From Pseudomonas sp. ICMP 561 (GTDB taxonomy: Bacteria; Pseudomonadota; Gammaproteobacteria; Pseudomonadales; Pseudomonadaceae), in contig NZ_LKBT01000011.1 in assembly GCF_002699985.1 (NCBI RefSeq), positions 1 through 64,000 of the forward strand: a stretch of DNA of 64,000 nt, in the 5' to 3' direction. The position numbers and the translations under genes are program-made. Shown one piece after another: positions 37,971 through 48,000 of this stretch. The notes beneath the pieces were generated by a model. It was not told the origin of the DNA. It worked only from the letters and a program-made list of their open reading frames with translations, and did no database searches. Position 1 is the first letter of the stretch. Each line of letters opens with the position of its first letter.

Positions 37971-39083
37971 ATGAATCTGCAATTTGAAGAATTCCCGGCT
38001 CAGGATGGCGCACGCATCGGCATTGCCACTCTGGACGCCGAACAATCGTTGAACGCGTTGTCATTGCCCATGATCCTCGCCCTTCAAGAACGGCTCGATG
38101 CCTGGGCCAGCGATGAGAAAATCGTCTGTGTCCTGCTGCGCGGCAATGGCGCGAAGGCGTTCTGTGCCGGTGGCGACGTCCGCTCGCTGGTTGATCAGTG
38201 TCGTGAACATCCCGGCGAAGTACCGCCCTTGGCCGCCAGCTTCTTCGCCGCCGAGTATCGACTCGACTACAGCCTGCACACTTATCCCAAACCGCTGATC
38301 TGCTGGGGCCACGGCTACGTGCTCGGTGGCGGCATGGGTCTGTTGCAAGGCGCAAGCACGCGGATTGTGACGCCGAGCAGTCGGCTGGCCATGCCGGAAA
38401 TCAGCATAGGGCTGTTTCCGGACGTTGGCGCCAGTTGGTTCCTGTCACGTCTACCCGGCAAGCTCGGCCTGTTCCTGGGACTGACTGGCGCTCACATCAA
38501 TGCGCATGACGCTCTGGATCTGGATCTGGCTGATCGCTTCATGCTTGATGAGCAACAGGAGGATTTGATCGAAGGCTTGCAGCAATTGAACTGGCAGGAG
38601 CAAACCTCGATCCAGCTCAATAGCCTGCTCAAGGCCCTGCAACACGAAGCCCTTGGTCAATTGCCAGAGGCGCAATGGTTGCCACGCCGAGGGCAGATCG
38701 ACGAATTGCTCGACGTCGGCAACCTGCCCTGCGCGTGGAATGCGATCAGCCACTTGCAGCACAGCGATGACGCACTACTGGCCCGCGCCGCAAAAAACCT
38801 GACCCACGGCTGCCCGCTCACTGCACACCTCGTCTGGGAACAAATCCAGCGCGCCCGCCACATGTCGCTGGCTGAAGTGCTGCAAATGGAATACGCCATC
38901 AGCCTCAATTGCTGCCTCCATCCGGAGTTCAGCGAGGGCGTGCGTGCGCGGCTCATCGACAAGGACAACACACCCCACTGGCATTGGCAGGACGTCGCGA
39001 CGATTCCGCTGGCGGTAATCGATGCGCACTTCAGCAAGGCGTGGGAAGGACGTCATCCGTTGGCGGATTTGTCGGGGTATTGA
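37971..39083 (+). CDS. Enoyl-CoA hydratase/isomerase family, probable 3-hydroxyisobutyryl-CoA hydrolase
   Basis: 370 residues from ATG 37971 with AGAGG upstream. Crotonase fold: GNGAKAFCAGGDVRSL, GHGYVLGGGMGLLQGA and MPEISIGLFPDVGASWFLSRLPG. Length and the PDVG/E signature match 3-hydroxyisobutyryl-CoA hydrolase (valine breakdown) better than simple enoyl-CoA hydratases of about 260 residues. No other valine-pathway genes are adjacent. Confidence 0.85.
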   Translation: MNLQFEEFPAQDGARIGIATLDAEQSLNALSLPMILALQERLDAWASDEKIVCVLLRGNGAKAFCAGGDVRSLVDQCREHPGEVPPLAASFFAAEYRLDYSLHTYPKPLICWGHGYVLGGGMGLLQGASTRIVTPSSRLAMPEISIGLFPDVGASWFLSRLPGKLGLFLGLTGAHINAHDALDLDLADRFMLDEQQEDLIEGLQQLNWQEQTSIQLNSLLKALQHEALGQLPEAQWLPRRGQIDELLDVGNLPCAWNAISHLQHSDDALLARAAKNLTHGCPLTAHLVWEQIQRARHMSLAEVLQMEYAISLNCCLHPEFSEGVRARLIDKDNTPHWHWQDVATIPLAVIDAHFSKAWEGRHPLADLSGY

Positions 39084-39169
39084 ATTTTTTGCTCGACATC
39101 ACCGGGCCAAGCTCCGTTTGACCTCTTTTCCGCGCGCAACTAGAATCAGTCGCACGGAATGGAGGCTGG

Positions 39170-39421
39170 ATGTCCAAGCAAGAAAAGCTGCTCGCCAAGC
39201 TACTGAACAGGCAATCGGGATTTAGCTGGCCAGAACTGGTCGCGCTGTTGAAAGGTTTCGGCTACAAGCAAATCGAGGGTGATGGCAGCCGCGTCAAATT
39301 TGATAACGGCAATGCTCAAGCGATGATAAACCTGCATCGCCCCCATCCAGGCAATGAGATAAAGGCATACGTTAAACGACAGGTTATCGAGCATCTGAAA
39401 GCGGGAGGTCTGATTTCATGA
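39170..39421 (+). CDS. hicA: HicA-type toxin (mRNA interferase)
   Basis: 83 residues with a double-stranded-RNA-binding-like HicA fold: LVALLKGFGYKQIEGDGSRVKF followed by MINLHRPHPGNEIKAYVKRQ and IEHLKAGGLI. It would cleave mRNA until bound by the antitoxin. Overlaps hicB by 4 bp (ATGA). Complete, unlike the locus at 60.7 kb. Confidence 0.9.
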   Translation: MSKQEKLLAKLLNRQSGFSWPELVALLKGFGYKQIEGDGSRVKFDNGNAQAMINLHRPHPGNEIKAYVKRQVIEHLKAGGLIS

Positions 39422-39759
39422 GTACGCTGTTACAGCACCGGGGCTATTACGGTTCAATTGAAGCCAGCCCTGAAGATAACTGCCTGTTCGGAAAACTTCA
39501 GTTCATACGCGCACTGGTGAACTATGAAGGCGAAACCGTGGCGGAGCTATCTCAATCCTTTCGTAACGCGGTAGATGACTATCTGGATACTTGCTCAACT
39601 CTCGGGCAAGACCCGGAATTGCCCTGCAAAGGCTCGTTCAATGTCAGGGTCGGGCATGACCTGCATTTGGCAGCCAGCGTTGCCGCGTCCCGCGATAAAA
39701 TTTCACTTAATGACCTGACACGTAAAGCGCTTCGAGAATATCTGAGTCACCATGCGTGA
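39418..39759 (+). CDS. hicB: HicB-type antitoxin
   Basis: 113 residues: partial RNase H-like N-terminal domain (YYGSIEASPEDNCLFGKLQFI, ELSQSFRNAVDDYLDTC) and C-terminal ribbon-helix-helix (SFNVRVGHDLHLAASVAASRDKISLNDLTRKAL) for operator DNA binding. Neutralises HicA and probably represses the operon. Confidence 0.9.
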   Translation: MSTLLQHRGYYGSIEASPEDNCLFGKLQFIRALVNYEGETVAELSQSFRNAVDDYLDTCSTLGQDPELPCKGSFNVRVGHDLHLAASVAASRDKISLNDLTRKALREYLSHHA

Positions 39760-39820
39760 CTATAAAGCTGCAGGTTGATAAACGTGATGAGCCGATAGTC
39801 CGAAGGTACATATCAGACAG

Positions 39821-39851
39821 AAAAACGGCGCCCCAATGGAGCGCCGTTTTT
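39821..39851. terminator. Bidirectional intrinsic terminator
   Basis: Stem AAAAACGGCGC (39821-39831) / GCGCCGTTTTT (39841-39851), serving both hicAB (plus) and the lipoprotein gene (minus). Confidence 0.88.
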
Positions 39852-39858
39852 GATTCAC

Positions 39859-40356
39859 CTACCGATGCCCGCCTCGACCATCGCCACCGCGACCGCCTCG
39901 ACCGTCACCTCGTCCACCGCCCCTGCCGGGACCGCCGTGGCCTCTTCCATCACCATGACCATCGCCCCACGAAGGGCCCGGCCGTCCTGAATTGCCGCGA
40001 TAGTCATTACGCGGATGGCGATAACCGGGGTTGCCGCGATAACGGTTGTCGCCCCAACCGTAACCGGGTGGACGGCCTGGCTGGTAATAACGCGGCACCG
40101 GAGGCGGTGCGTAGTAGCGCACAGGCGGAGGTGAGTAATAACGCACCTGTGGCACTGAATAGTAGCGAGGCTGAGGCGCTACATAGATGCGCTGCTCCTG
40201 ATAGTAATTAGAGCTGTAGCCATTGTCGTAAGAGTAAACACTGGTTCCGTAAGTGGTCGGCAACTCCGTCACCCGGGAGGAATAGTAGCCTGAGTCGGTG
40301 TAACAACCTGCGAGACTCAGGGCCAGCAAAACGATGAGCAAGGTTCGTCGATACAT
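39859..40356 (-). CDS. Low-complexity Tyr/Pro- and Gly/Arg-rich lipoprotein
   Basis: 165 residues. Lipoprotein signal MYRRTLLIVLLALSLAGC; AGGAGG upstream of the ATG. Middle region rich in RYYxPPP repeats and a C-terminal tail of GGRGDGRGG repeats, likely disordered. No enzyme domain. Short envelope lipoproteins of this style are frequent in Pseudomonas; function unknown. Confidence 0.8.
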   Translation of the reverse strand: MYRRTLLIVLLALSLAGCYTDSGYYSSRVTELPTTYGTSVYSYDNGYSSNYYQEQRIYVAPQPRYYSVPQVRYYSPPPVRYYAPPPVPRYYQPGRPPGYGWGDNRYRGNPGYRHPRNDYRGNSGRPGPSWGDGHGDGRGHGGPGRGGGRGDGRGGRGGDGRGGHR

Positions 40357-40589
40357 GGCGGCCTCCTGGACCGCGGTAGTGCACGCACCAGCGACGCTGG
40401 TCGGCGTCTATCAAACTGCAACAGACGAAAATAAGACATTAAAAAGACCCTCCAGTGCCCTGATCCGCCTGTGACCTGACGAGCTGCCGCCCCATCGCAG
40501 TGCGCTCGCGCACCATGTCACAGCAAAACGCATCAGCGTAGTCATCATCAGAATCGCTGTCAGCCACGGCGTGCGGGCCTTTCCATGAC

Positions 40590-40606
40590 TTGGCACAACT
40601 CTCGCT
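40590..40606 (+). promoter_or_regulatory. Sigma-54 (RpoN) promoter candidate for the guanidine operon
   Basis: TTGGCAC-AACTC-TCGCT: -24 GG at 40592-40593 and -12 GC at 40604-40605 are 10 bp apart as required, with one mismatch to the consensus TGGCACRNNNNTTGCW. Transcription from here would start near 40617 and include the whole riboswitch. Nitrogen control through NtrC would suit the pathway. A palindrome ACCAGCGACGCTGGT lies at 40387-40401. Confidence 0.6.
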
Positions 40607-40663
40607 TAACAAACCGTGTGCAGGAGTCAACTCAGGTTCGCGGCACCACAATTTGCAATAGCT

Positions 40664-40756
40664 GACTAGGGTTCCGGCTCGCCTTTGGCGAGTGGCTGGT
40701 CCGAGAGTTGGCGACCTCCAGTAGAGGTTACACGGCGGGATAAAAGCCCGGGAGAC
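40664..40756 (+). promoter_or_regulatory. Guanidine-I (ykkC-type) riboswitch
   Basis: All conserved ykkC blocks are present in order: CTAGGGTTCCG (40666-40676), CTGGTCCGAGAG (40696-40707), ACACGG (40730-40735) and GGGATAAAAGCCCGGGAGA (40737-40755). It lies 60 nt upstream of the transporter gene. The aptamer segment CCTCCAGTAG (40715-40724) is perfectly complementary to CTACTGGAGG (40801-40810), which contains the Shine-Dalgarno, so translation is probably released when guanidine binds. Confidence 0.93.
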
Positions 40757-40815
40757 AGGACACCAGTGGTGTCGCGTTGCTCCTGATCGCCTTTCTTTCG
40801 CTACTGGAGGTACAC

Positions 40816-41886
40816 ATGCAAAAGTCCCGTCTATTAGGTCTGCTCACCGCAGGCCTCATCGCTGCATCGATCCTCTCCCAGGCACACGCCGCCGTTAAAA
40901 AAGAATTCAATGTTTGCTGGACGATTTATGCCGGCTGGATGCCATGGGAATACGCAGGCACCCAAGGCATCGTCGATAAATGGGCGAAAAAGTACGACAT
41001 CAAAATCGATGTCACCCAGCTCAACGACTACGTCGAATCCATCAACCAATACACCGCTGGCCAGTTCGATGGCTGCACCATGACCAACATGGACGCGCTG
41101 ACCATCCCGGCTGCGGGCGGCGTAGAAAGCACCGCGCTGGTAGTCAGCGACTTCTCCAACGGCAACGATGGCATTGTGATCAAGGGCACCGGCAAGAAAG
41201 TTGCCGACCTCAAAGGCATGGACGTCAACCTGGTAGAGCTTTCCGTTTCCCACTACCTGCTGGCCCGCGCGCTGGACAGCGTGGATCTTGCAGAAAAAGA
41301 CCTGAAAGTGGTCAACACGTCCGATGCGGATATCTCTGCGGCTTTCAACACTGACGACGTGCAAGCCGTCACCACCTGGAACCCGATGCTGGCCGACATA
41401 AAAGCCAAGCCCGGCGTGACTGAAGTGTTCAACTCCAGCCAGATTCCTGGCGAGATCATGGACATGATGGTTGTCAACACCCAGACCCTGAAAGACAACC
41501 CGGCACTGGGCAAAGCCCTTACCGGCGCATGGTTTGAAGTGGTCGCACTGATGAACGCGAAAAACGCCCAGAGCAAAGCCGCTCTTGAGCACATGGCCAA
41601 AGCTTCCGGCACCGATCTGGCCGGTTTCCAGGCGCAACTGGACACCACCAAACTGTTCGCCACTCCCAAGGAAGCGCTTGAGTTCGCCACCAGCAAACAA
41701 CTGCCGGACACCATGCGCAAAGTCGCCAACTTCTCCTTCGAGCATGGCCTGCTCGGTGAAGGTGCCAAAGACTCCAGCGCGGTGGGCATGACCTTCGCCA
41801 ATGGCGTGACCTCTGGTGACAAGGCCAACCAGAAGCTGCACTTCGATCCGAGTTACGTGCAGATGGCTGCCGACGGCAAGTTGTAA
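40816..41886 (+). CDS. ABC transporter substrate-binding protein of the guanidine/urea-carboxylase locus
   Basis: 356 residues from ATG 40816 directly behind GGAGG. Signal peptide ending SQAHA. The mature part (CWTIYAGWMPWEYAG, YTAGQFDGCTMTNMDAL, VTTWNPMLADI) belongs to the NMT1/SsuA-like proteins found beside urea or guanidine carboxylases. Annotated in databases as urea-related; guanidine or a guanidine-yielding compound fits the riboswitch better. First structural gene of the operon. Confidence 0.88.
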   Translation: MQKSRLLGLLTAGLIAASILSQAHAAVKKEFNVCWTIYAGWMPWEYAGTQGIVDKWAKKYDIKIDVTQLNDYVESINQYTAGQFDGCTMTNMDALTIPAAGGVESTALVVSDFSNGNDGIVIKGTGKKVADLKGMDVNLVELSVSHYLLARALDSVDLAEKDLKVVNTSDADISAAFNTDDVQAVTTWNPMLADIKAKPGVTEVFNSSQIPGEIMDMMVVNTQTLKDNPALGKALTGAWFEVVALMNAKNAQSKAALEHMAKASGTDLAGFQAQLDTTKLFATPKEALEFATSKQLPDTMRKVANFSFEHGLLGEGAKDSSAVGMTFANGVTSGDKANQKLHFDPSYVQMAADGKL

Positions 41887-41913
41887 TCCGGGTCCCGCTG
41901 AAAGGTCATTGCC

Positions 41914-42729
41914 ATGCGCTTGATAAATCGCCGCCCGGATCGCGCCAGTCGCCTGATCCTGGTGCTCCTGCCGTTCGCTTTGCTGCTGTTCGCCTATTTC
42001 ATGGGCTCGGCAACACGGCTGACGGAAAATCCCAACGACAAGCTGTTGCCCAGCGCGGTTCAGATGGCCGACGCGGTAAAACGCATGGCCTTCACCGAAG
42101 ACCAACGCAGCGGCGGCTATCTGCTGTGGCAGGACACCGGTTCCAGTCTGCAACGTTTGGGGATCGGCTTGGGTATCAGCGCGTTGCTGGGCCTGTGCCT
42201 GGGCATTGCCTCGGGGATTCTGCCGTTGTTCGGCGCACCGTTGTCGCCCTTACTGACGGTGCTGTCGATGGTGCCACCGCTGGCGATTCTGCCGATCCTG
42301 TTCATTGTCTTCGGGTTGGGCGAGCTGTCGAAAGTGATGCTGATCGTGATTGGTATCACGCCGATTCTGGCCCGCGACCTTGAGCAGCGCGCCCGGGAAA
42401 TTCCCGTCGAGTTGCTGATCAAGGCGCAGACATTGGGCGCATCAACCTGGACGTTGATCCTGCGGGTGATCCTGCCGCAATTGCTGCCACGCTTGCTGAT
42501 CGCTCTGCGACTGGTGCTGGGCTCGGCCTGGTTGTTCCTGATCGCCGCTGAAGCCATCGCGTCCACCGATGGCCTTGGGTATCGGATCTTTCTGGTTAGG
42601 CGTTATCTGGCCATGGACGTGATTCTTCCCTATGTGGTCTGGATAACCCTGCTGGCCTGGCTCATGGATTGGGGTCTCAAGGCGCTGACCCGTAAAGCCT
42701 TTCCCTGGTATGAGGGGGTACGCGGATGA
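41914..42729 (+). CDS. ABC transporter permease of the guanidine/urea-carboxylase locus
   Basis: 271 residues, AAAGG upstream. About six TM helices and the EAA-like loop of SsuC-type permeases (EIPVELLIKAQTLGASTWTLI). Ends overlapping the ATPase start by 4 bp. Works with the binding protein and ATPase. Confidence 0.9.
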   Translation: MRLINRRPDRASRLILVLLPFALLLFAYFMGSATRLTENPNDKLLPSAVQMADAVKRMAFTEDQRSGGYLLWQDTGSSLQRLGIGLGISALLGLCLGIASGILPLFGAPLSPLLTVLSMVPPLAILPILFIVFGLGELSKVMLIVIGITPILARDLEQRAREIPVELLIKAQTLGASTWTLILRVILPQLLPRLLIALRLVLGSAWLFLIAAEAIASTDGLGYRIFLVRRYLAMDVILPYVVWITLLAWLMDWGLKALTRKAFPWYEGVRG

Positions 42730-43490
42730 GCTTCATTTCAGTCAATAACGTCTGGCAGCAATACGACGACCTGGTGGTGCTGGAAGGCCTGAATCTGAGC
42801 GTCGCCGAAGGCGAGTTCTGCACACTGGTGGGCGCTTCGGGCTGCGGCAAGTCGACCTTTCTGCGCCTGTTGCTGGGCCAGGAAGTCGCCAGCAAAGGCA
42901 GCATCACCCTGGACGGCAAGGCACTGGCGAGCGAACCTGATGCCAGTCGCGGCGTGGTGTTCCAGCGCTATTCGGTGTTCCCGCATCTTTCGGTGCTGGA
43001 CAACGTCGCGCTGGGTCTTGAGCTCCCTCGTTCGGCATTCCTTGGCCGGTTGTTTGGCACGGCCAAGCGCGAAGCACGGGAACAGGCCGCGCAACTGCTG
43101 CACAAAGTCGGCCTTGGTCACGCGCTGGATAAATACCCCGCGCAGCTTTCCGGCGGCATGCAACAACGGCTGGCCATTGCTCAAGCGCTGATCATGAAAC
43201 CCAGGGTGCTGCTGCTCGACGAACCGTTCGGCGCGCTCGACCCTGGCATTCGCAAAGACATGCACGCCTTGTTGCTGGAGCTGTGGCGCGAGACCCAACT
43301 GACCGTGTTCATGGTCACTCACGACCTGTCCGAAGGCTTCAACCTCGGCACTCGTCTGTTGGTTTTCGACAAAGTGCGCATCGACCCTCACGCACCCGGC
43401 GCTTATGGCGCGCGCATCACTTACGACATCCCCCTGAACAGCGACCGCCGCGCCGCACGCGCCGCGCTTGATTCGCTGCAACAGGCTTAA
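42726..43490 (+). CDS. ABC transporter ATP-binding protein of the guanidine/urea-carboxylase locus
   Basis: 254 residues. Walker A GASGCGKST, Q-loop, signature LSGGMQQRLAIAQAL, Walker B VLLLDEPFGALD and switch histidine MVTHD. SsuB/TauB-like importer ATPase. Coupled to the permease gene. Confidence 0.95.
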   Translation: MSFISVNNVWQQYDDLVVLEGLNLSVAEGEFCTLVGASGCGKSTFLRLLLGQEVASKGSITLDGKALASEPDASRGVVFQRYSVFPHLSVLDNVALGLELPRSAFLGRLFGTAKREAREQAAQLLHKVGLGHALDKYPAQLSGGMQQRLAIAQALIMKPRVLLLDEPFGALDPGIRKDMHALLLELWRETQLTVFMVTHDLSEGFNLGTRLLVFDKVRIDPHAPGAYGARITYDIPLNSDRRAARAALDSLQQA

Positions 43491-43502
43491 AGGACATTGC
43501 TC

Positions 43503-44225
43503 ATGACCACAAACACGTTATTCCCGGTCTTTACCGAAGAACTGCTGCCCGGTGGCGGCCATCGTTCCTTCATCCTCAAGCGCGGTGAGCTGCTGCGCCT
43601 GACCGATTTGAATGGCAATGCAAACGTCAGCCTGACGATGCTAAACGCAAACGAAAAAACCGAGCGGTTGAATCTGCCCGACAGCCTCAAGTGCCAACAC
43701 ACCGCCAAACTCACCAGCGGCCACTGCCTGTATTCGGACATGGGCCGCGTATTGACAGCGATTACGGCTGACACCTGCGGCTGGAGCGACAGCATCGGCG
43801 GCGTGCTCTGCGCCGATGAAGTTGCGGAAAAGTACGGCCAGGGCCGCTATCAGGAACTGCGCAATGGCTTCTTCCGCAACGGCGTCGATAACCTGCTGGT
43901 CGAGCTGGGCAAGTGGGGCCTGGGGCTGTCCGATCTGCTGATGACACTGAACCTGTTCAGCCGCGTCAGCGTTGACGACGCAGGCAAACTGCACTTCGTG
44001 CCGAACAACTCCAAAGCGGGTGACTACATCGAGCTGTACGCACCGATGGACACGCTGGTGGTGCTCACCGCGCTGCAACACCCCATGGACCCGAACCCGG
44101 AATACGCGCCACAACCGGTCCAGTTGAGCTGGATGAAAGCCGACGCCAGCGTCGCCGAACACTGCCGTACGTCCCGCCCGGAAAACGAGCGCGGTTTCAT
44201 CAACACCGACCGCCTGTTCGCCTGA
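43503..44225 (+). CDS. DUF1989 protein UAAP1, carboxyguanidine deiminase subunit
   Basis: 240 residues from ATG 43503. DUF1989 fold with metal-binding-type motif region [18 protein letters not shown] and [19 protein letters not shown]. In P. syringae the paired DUF1989 proteins CgdA/CgdB form carboxyguanidine deiminase, converting carboxyguanidine to allophanate and ammonia. Which subunit letter applies here is not assigned. Followed 11 bp later by its paralogue. Confidence 0.87.
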   Translation: MTTNTLFPVFTEELLPGGGHRSFILKRGELLRLTDLNGNANVSLTMLNANEKTERLNLPDSLKCQHTAKLTSGHCLYSDMGRVLTAITADTCGWSDSIGGVLCADEVAEKYGQGRYQELRNGFFRNGVDNLLVELGKWGLGLSDLLMTLNLFSRVSVDDAGKLHFVPNNSKAGDYIELYAPMDTLVVLTALQHPMDPNPEYAPQPVQLSWMKADASVAEHCRTSRPENERGFINTDRLFA

Positions 44226-44236
44226 GGAGCATTGTC

Positions 44237-44857
44237 ATGAGTCTGCATTCCAACATCCCGACCACCACTACTCACATCCCGGCAGGCGAGCCGTCGCTGA
44301 CCGAACTCAAGGCCGGGCAAACCCTGCGCATCCTCGATCTGGAGGGCAACCAGGCAATCGATACGCTGTTCTTCAGCCTTGCCAACCCTCGTGAGCGCTA
44401 TGACGTACAGCGCACATTGCGCCGTCAAGGCAGCGTTTATCTGACCACGGGCAGCGTGCTGTATTCCAATCTCGGCAAGCCGATGCTGACCATCGTCGAT
44501 GACACCTGTGGTCGCCACGACACCCTCGGCGGTGCCTGCGCGCAAGAGAGCAACACCGTGCGTTACGCCCTGGAAAAACGCCACATGCACAGCTGCCGCG
44601 ATAACTACCTGCGCGCCTGTGCCCACGATGGTCGCCTGGGCAAAGGCGACATCGGGCCAAACATCAACTTCTTCATGAACGTGCCGGTCACCGCTGATGG
44701 CGGGCTGACCTTTGAGGACGGTATTTCCGCCCCCGGCAAGTACGTGGAACTGCGCGCTGAAATGGACGTGATCGTGCTGATCTCCAACTGCCCGCAGTTG
44801 AATAACCCGTGCAACGGCTACAACCCGACACCCGCTGAACTGCACGTCTGGAATTGA
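44237..44857 (+). CDS. DUF1989 protein UAAP2, carboxyguanidine deiminase subunit
   Basis: 206 residues, GAGGAG upstream. Paralogue of the preceding gene with [29 protein letters not shown] and [14 protein letters not shown]. Second subunit of the CgdAB-type deiminase. A REP pair separates it from the carboxylase. Confidence 0.87.
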   Translation: MSLHSNIPTTTTHIPAGEPSLTELKAGQTLRILDLEGNQAIDTLFFSLANPRERYDVQRTLRRQGSVYLTTGSVLYSNLGKPMLTIVDDTCGRHDTLGGACAQESNTVRYALEKRHMHSCRDNYLRACAHDGRLGKGDIGPNINFFMNVPVTADGGLTFEDGISAPGKYVELRAEMDVIVLISNCPQLNNPCNGYNPTPAELHVWN

Positions 44858-44860
44858 GCC

Positions 44861-44921
44861 CTCGCGGCTAAAGCCGCTCCTACGGTTATGCGCACGTCGT
44901 AGGAGCGGCTTTAGCCGCGAG
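44861..44921. repeat. REP palindrome inside the guanidine operon
   Basis: Perfect 23-bp arms 44861-44883 and 44899-44921 (core GCGGCTTTAGCCGCGAG) with a 15-nt loop, 4 bp after the UAAP2 stop. In an operon such a hairpin can stabilise the upstream mRNA or reduce downstream expression. Confidence 0.92.
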
Positions 44922-45035
44922 CCAGCGAAAAATCTGAACACACCACGACGGACGACCCTCGTGCAGACACATCAATAGCGGGACGGCCCGCTTCCCAGTT
45001 TGAGGTCGAGCTGATCGACTTCCGGGGTTCAAGCC

Positions 45036-48000
45036 ATGTTCGACAAACTGCTGATTGCCAACCGCGGCGCCATTGCCTGCCGCATCCTGCGAACCTTGCG
45101 TGCACTGCACGTCAAAGGCGTCGCAGTGTATTCCGAAGCGGACGCTGCCAGCCTGCACCTGCTGGAAGCCGACGAAGCCCACAGCCTGGGTGAAGGCGGC
45201 TCAGCCGGAACCTATCTGGCGGTGGACAAAATCCTCGCCATTGCCAAAACCAGTGGCGCTAAAGCCATCCATCCCGGTTACGGTTTTCTTTCGGAAAACG
45301 CGGCCTTTGCTCAGGCCTGTGAAGACGCAGGGATCGCCTTCGTAGGGCCAACGCCCGAGCAACTGCGCGTCTTCGGCCTCAAGCACACCGCCCGCGCGCT
45401 GGCGAAGAAGCACGGCGTACCAATGCTCGAAGGCACCGAGCTACTCGACAGCGTCGAAGCTGCCCTGAGCGCGGCTGAAGTCATCGGCTACCCGGTGATG
45501 CTGAAAAGCACCGCAGGCGGTGGCGGGATTGGCATGCGCGTCTGCCGCAGTGCCGCAGAACTGAGCGAATCCTTCGAAGCCGTTAAACGCCTCGGGCAGA
45601 ACAATTTCAGCGACTCCGGCGTATTCATCGAGAAGTACATCCAGCGCGCCCGGCACCTTGAAGTGCAGGTCTTCGGCGACGGTTGCGGCGAAGTGCTGGC
45701 CCTTGGCGTACGCGACTGTTCCGTACAGCGGCGTAACCAGAAAGTCCTCGAAGAAACCCCTGCGCCAAACTTGCCCGACGGCATGGGTGAAGCGCTGTGC
45801 ATGGCGGCGATCAAACTTGCCAAAGCCGTTAACTATCGCAGCGCAGGAACTGTGGAGTTTGTTTTCGACAGCGACGACCAGCGTTTTTACTTCCTCGAAG
45901 TGAACACCCGCCTTCAGGTCGAGCACGGCGTCACCGAGCAAGTCTGGGGTGTCGATCTGGTCAGCTGGATGGTGCAACTGGCGGCCGGTGACCTACCGCC
46001 GTTGTCGGAACTGCAAGCCGCACTCAAGCCCAGCGGCCACGCCACCCAGGCGCGTCTGTATGCGGAAGATCCGGGGCGGGATTTTCAGCCCTGCCCTGGC
46101 TTACTGACGGCGGTGAACTTCCCGGCTGTGGATGGCAAAAGCTTGCGCATCGATACCTGGGTAGAAGCCGGCTGCGAGATTCCGCCGTTCTTCGACCCGA
46201 TGATCGCCAAGGTGATCAGTTGGGCCCCCAATCGCCAGTTGGCCAGCGATGGACTGGCCAAAGCCTTGAGCGAAACCCGCCTGTATGGCGTGGAGACCAA
46301 TCGCGATTACCTGCGGCAGATTATCGCCGACGTACCGTTCGCCAGTGGCCAGCCATGGACTCGCTGCCTGGAAGGTCTGGTCTATCAGGCCGATACCTTT
46401 GAAGTGCTCAGTGGCGGTACCCAAACCAGCGTCCAGGATTATCCGGGGCGCCTGGGTTACTGGGCGGTAGGCGTGCCGCCTTCCGGTCCGATGGACAGCC
46501 GTGCTTTGCGTTTGGGCAACAGTTTATTGGGCAATGCCGAAGGTTGCGCTGCGCTGGAAATCACCATGAGCGGCCCGTTGCTGCGCTTCAATACCGACGC
46601 GGTGATCGCGGTGACTGGCGCCGTTATTCCACTGACGCTGGACGGTCAGCCGCAGCCAATGAACACAGCAGTGTTCGTGCCCGCCGGTTCACAACTGGCG
46701 CTGGGCACGATTGCCGGGGCCGGTGCGCGCAGTTATCTGTGTGTACGTGGCGGGCTGGATGTGCCGGATTACCTGGGCAGTAAAAGCACGTTCACCCTGG
46801 GCCAGTTTGGTGGGCACGGCGGGCGCGCTTTGCGGGCGGGCGACGTGCTGCATGTTTCGCCGCTGATTGATCGCAGCGCCGGGCAGAAAGTCCCTTCAGA
46901 ACAACTGGAAGACTTGCCGAGCGTACGCCATATCCGTGTGATCTATGGCCCGCATGGGGCACCGGAATATTTCACTGAAAATTACATGCAGACGTTCTTC
47001 GCCACGCAGTGGGAAGTGCACTTCAACTCCAGCCGAACCGGCGTGCGCCTGATCGGGCCGAAGCCGGAATGGGTCCGGGCCGATGGCGGAGAGGCGGGAC
47101 TGCATCCGTCGAACATTCATGACAACCCGTATGCGATTGGCGCAGTGGATTTCACCGGTGATATGCCGGTGATTCTAGGTCCTGATGGCCCAAGCCTGGG
47201 CGGCTTTGTTTGCCCGGTGACGATCATTGAAGCCGACCTTTGGCAACTGGGCCAGCTCAAGGCTGGGGACAAGGTGATGTTTCATGCGGTGAGCCTTGAA
47301 CAGGCACGCAGATTTATCGGTAGGAGCGAACTTGTTCGCGAGACCAGTTTCCCACACGCAAATGACGCATCGAATGTACCGACCTCCTCGCGAACAAGTT
47401 CGCTCCTACCGGGGGACGGCGGCGCAGCGCAGTCCGGTGGGAGCGAATTCATTCGCGATGAGGCCGTTGCATCCGATGCATCTTCTGCGTCTGGAATGCC
47501 TTCATCGCGGGCAAGCGCGCTCCTACAGGGGGACGGCGGCGCAGCACAGTCCGGTGGGAGCGAATTCATTCGCGAAGCAGGCGACGCGGTGCCTGATCTG
47601 ACACCTTTGGAAGCGAGCCTCGCTCCAGCAGAATTGACGTCACCCATCGTTCTGGATATTGGCGCAGACGACACGCGCCTGGTCGCCCGCCTCTCCGGCG
47701 ACACGCACCTGCTGCTGGAAATCGGCGCGCCTGAGCTGGATCTGGTCTTGCGCTTCCGCGGCCATGCCTTGATGCAGGCGCTGGAAGCCAAGCATCTGCA
47801 AGGCGTGATCGACCTGACGCCGGGCATTCGCTCACTGCAAGTGCATTACCAGCCGGAACGACTACCGCTGGCGCACCTGCTCGATATCGTCGCTGGCGAA
47901 TGGGACGCCGTCTGCGCGGCCAAAGACCTGCAAGTCCCTTCGCGCATCGTCCATCTGCCGTTGTCCTGGGATGATCCGGCCTGTCAGCTCGCCATCGAAA

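Noticed and set aside
39756..40211. Plus-strand frame opposite the low-complexity lipoprotein
   Set aside because: Starts at the hicB stop, crosses a terminator and owes its openness to the repeats of the opposite gene.
40387..40401. NtrC-binding site upstream of the guanidine operon
   Set aside because: The palindrome ACCAGCGACGCTGGT resembles half-sites but its spacing differs from the known NtrC consensus; kept only as a note.
40834..42153. 439-codon minus-strand frame opposite the guanidine transporter genes
   Set aside because: Antisense to an operon with riboswitch, signal peptide and ABC motifs; no domain seen.
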